Source of the DNA: Bacillota bacterium
Lineage (GTDB): Bacteria; Bacillota_I; Bacilli_A; Acholeplasmatales; Acholeplasmataceae
Assembly: GCA_023458995.1 (NCBI GenBank)
Contig: JAEWVV010000031.1
Location: 1-7,560, forward strand
DNA length: 7,560 nucleotides
Reading direction: 5' to 3'
The position numbers were made by a program, and so were the translations under genes. Under the pieces are notes generated by a model that worked only from the letters and a program-made list of their open reading frames with translations, was not told where the DNA came from and ran no database searches. Shown in pieces: positions 5,817-7,560 of the stretch (position 1 is the first letter of the stretch; each line of letters starts with the position of its first letter).

Positions 5817-7560
5817 ATGAAAAACGCGGTAAGACTTTTTTTGCTAGTTTTAACTGTTGGATTGATGTTTGTACTTGCTGGTTGTAAGGATCCAGAACCA
5901 ACTCCAGAACCGGAACCCACACCGATTCCAACACCAGTAATCACAGATTTCAATGTTTTAGGAAATTGGACAGACGGTGGGGATGGCGTTTATACAATGC
6001 TTACAAACACAACTGCTGAACTCGATTTCACTTATAACAAAGCTACATTCCCTTATGCTTATCTACAAAGTGCTTTGATTACAGAAGACTTATCTGTCTA
6101 TAAGAAGTTAGTCATCACTGTAGAAGGTACTGGAACGATGCTTTTGAAACTGGAAACAAATGATGATACACCTGCTAAAGAAGTAGGCCTCAATGTCACA
6201 GGTATCCAAGGTACTTATGAATGGAACTTACTCTCTGCTTCAGATTTCTTAGCGAAGGTTGATCGAGTTGTCATTATTGCTGCTCCAGGTAAAGAGGAAT
6301 CTGTTGGTGCAATTACTGTTTCTAATCTAAGTTTTGAAGTAGAAGTTGCGGACAATTATATCATTAATGATGGTTTTAACAACATTCCATCAAACGTTAA
6401 TGAATATAACGGTACAGATGAAGAATTCCATTTCAATAGTAAATGGGAAAGCAATGATGAAGGTATTTATGAAATCACATACGAAGGAACCGATGCAGTT
6501 GTCGAATACGATAAAGGTTCAGGTATGGAATGGGCGTTCATGAGAACAAGAGTCCAAGGTGATTTCACTGATTTCAATTATGCAGTGTTCACAGTGACAG
6601 GTACAGCTGGTCATAAATTATTGATCAAACCTAATGAATACAATGCTGTTGAATCATTCATCTACTTAAATGGTACAGAACAAGAAATAGTCATAGATTT
6701 AACTGAATTAACACTTGCTGAAAAGAATGCAATCGTTGATTTTAAAGTGTTTATTGCTGCAGGTTTAGCACCAGCATCCGGTGAAGTTACATTCCATGAT
6801 GCATTTATGGTTGATGATTATGAATTTGAACAACCAATCATCTTAGATAACGAATACAACGGTACAGATAAAACATTCACACTCCAACATTTCTATGATG
6901 GTGGCGATATGGTTTATGACTTGTATCCAAATGGTACAGATCTTGTAGTAGAATATGAAAAGAATTCATCGAGTTTAACTTATGCATATATGTATGCTAA
7001 TCTTGATGGTGATTTCTCTAGTTTCTCTAAGATTGAATTTGAAATGACTGGACAATCTGGTAAATCAATTTTGCTTAAGGTTGAATCTCCAGCTGGAAAT
7101 AAAGAAGAATCAAAGAATTTTGATGGTACACGTCAAGTCTTTACTTTAGATATTTCTACAATGTCAGCTTCACAACTTGAACAACTAAGTAAAGTTGTCT
7201 TATTTGCTGCTCCAGGTAGCGCAGCAGGTTCAGGTGAATTCACCATTCACAGTGTAACATTCAAGACATCTGATGTTTTGGTTGCTACACCATGGGAATC
7301 TGTACTAGCCGGTGTTTATACGATTACTCCAGGTGAAACAACTCTTGTTAGTTATACAAAAGCAGCTGGTGAAGAATGGCAATCCATTCGTAACACATTA
7401 AATCAAGAAGTAGTCGCTGGTCTTAACACATTAACGATTGTTGTTAAGGGTACAGCAGGTAAATCTATTTTGATTAAGCCAAATGATAGCGGTGCTCTCC
7501 AACAGACAGTTGAATTCACTGATGCGAACCCAGTTACGAAAGTCTTTACAGCTGAATTAT
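5817..7560 (+). CDS. Large secreted lipoprotein with at least four tandem beta-rich modules, 3' end outside the window
   Basis: I do not recognise a named family. The start has AGGAGG at 5806-5811, five bases upstream. The window holds 581 residues and the frame is still open. Residues 1-23 form a lipoprotein signal with a lipobox L-A-G-C, so C23 would be lipidated and the protein anchored outside the membrane. A Pro/Glu/Thr-rich linker follows (24-41). The rest is at least four divergent copies of a module of about 130-150 residues, near 46-175, 205-331, 354-483 and 490 onward. Each shows a VY-type opening strand, a central strand of the form G-T-x-G-K-x-I-L-I-K-P (104, 262, 412, 545) and, in the first three, a closing FAAPG...GxxTxxxxxF pair of strands. 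This pattern resembles galactose-binding-like or carbohydrate-binding beta-sandwiches, which is an inference. No catalytic domain is visible so far; one may lie downstream. Likely inducible, given two LacI-type operators. Confidence 0.88.
   Translation, partial: MKNAVRLFLLVLTVGLMFVLAGCKDPEPTPEPEPTPIPTPVITDFNVLGNWTDGGDGVYTMLTNTTAELDFTYNKATFPYAYLQSALITEDLSVYKKLVITVEGTGTMLLKLETNDDTPAKEVGLNVTGIQGTYEWNLLSASDFLAKVDRVVIIAAPGKEESVGAITVSNLSFEVEVADNYIINDGFNNIPSNVNEYNGTDEEFHFNSKWESNDEGIYEITYEGTDAVVEYDKGSGMEWAFMRTRVQGDFTDFNYAVFTVTGTAGHKLLIKPNEYNAVESFIYLNGTEQEIVIDLTELTLAEKNAIVDFKVFIAAGLAPASGEVTFHDAFMVDDYEFEQPIILDNEYNGTDKTFTLQHFYDGGDMVYDLYPNGTDLVVEYEKNSSSLTYAYMYANLDGDFSSFSKIEFEMTGQSGKSILLKVESPAGNKEESKNFDGTRQVFTLDISTMSASQLEQLSKVVLFAAPGSAAGSGEFTIHSVTFKTSDVLVATPWESVLAGVYTITPGETTLVSYTKAAGEEWQSIRNTLNQEVVAGLNTLTIVVKGTAGKSILIKPNDSGALQQTVEFTDANPVTKVFTAEL
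5952..7559 (+). repeat. Four tandem protein modules inside the lipoprotein gene
   Basis: The modules map to about 5952-6341, 6429-6809, 6876-7265 and 7284 onward. Anchors that recur are GVYTM/GIYEI/MVYDL/GVYTI at residues 57, 216, 365 and 499, then the GxxGKxxLxK strand and the AAPG segment. Copies 2 and 3 are preceded by nearly identical EYNGTD phrases (196 and 346) exactly 150 residues apart. Similarity is clear in protein but weak in DNA, so the duplication is old. Confidence 0.8.

Noticed and set aside
5749..5934. Minus-strand open frame over the lipoprotein start
   Set aside because: It runs antisense through the operator, ribosome-binding site and signal peptide of the lipoprotein.
6346..6543. 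Plus-strand frame inside the lipoprotein gene
   Set aside because: It is out of frame with the repeated modules, is Met-rich and low in complexity, and has no ribosome-binding site.

Overview
The window looks like low-GC chromosomal DNA from a Mollicutes or Firmicutes-type bacterium. An Acholeplasma-like organism is my best guess. The DNA is AT-rich and the intergenic regions are short. Shine-Dalgarno sites are strong (GGAGG-type) and promoters are of the TTGAAA/TATAAT type. Every tryptophan I read is TGG, no in-frame TGA is used as a sense codon, and all visible stops are TAA. That argues against the UGA=Trp code of true mycoplasmas. The genus is an inference from overall impression, not from a search.

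Layout from left to right. (1) Positions 1-1290, minus strand: gpmI, the cofactor-independent phosphoglycerate mutase, cut by the window edge after 430 residues. (2) 1291-1623: a divergent control region with the gpmI promoter, an extended -10 promoter, a complete FMN riboswitch and its terminator. (3) 1624-2373, plus: ribU, the riboflavin-binding S-component of an ECF transporter, controlled by that riboswitch. (4) 2423-2881, plus: a small unrecognised membrane protein. (5) 2979-4274, plus: eno, enolase. (6) 4275-4353: two convergent intrinsic terminators. (7) 4352-5470, minus: a permease of the ArsB/CitM (SLC13-like ion transporter) superfamily. (8) 5471-5816: a divergent control region with a near-consensus promoter, two LacI-type operators and a structured leader. 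(9) 5817 to the window end, plus: a large surface lipoprotein with at least four copies of a predicted beta-rich module, open at its 3' end.

How the parts fit together. gpmI and eno catalyse consecutive steps of lower glycolysis (3-phosphoglycerate to 2-phosphoglycerate to phosphoenolpyruvate), though here they sit in separate transcription units. ribU is a vitamin uptake gene with FMN feedback. The lipoprotein promoter has the architecture of a repressed, inducible gene. Because its operators are LacI/CcpA-like, I infer a link to sugar supply.

The least expected signal is an 8-base palindromic core, AAACGTTT. I find it five times, each time between genes and next to a promoter (upstream of gpmI/ribU, of eno and of the permease, and twice at the lipoprotein gene). 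This suggests one LacI/CcpA-family regulator may act on most of the window. I found no mobile element, CRISPR array, tRNA or rRNA. No wholly new system is evident; the lipoprotein locus and the shared operator are the best leads.
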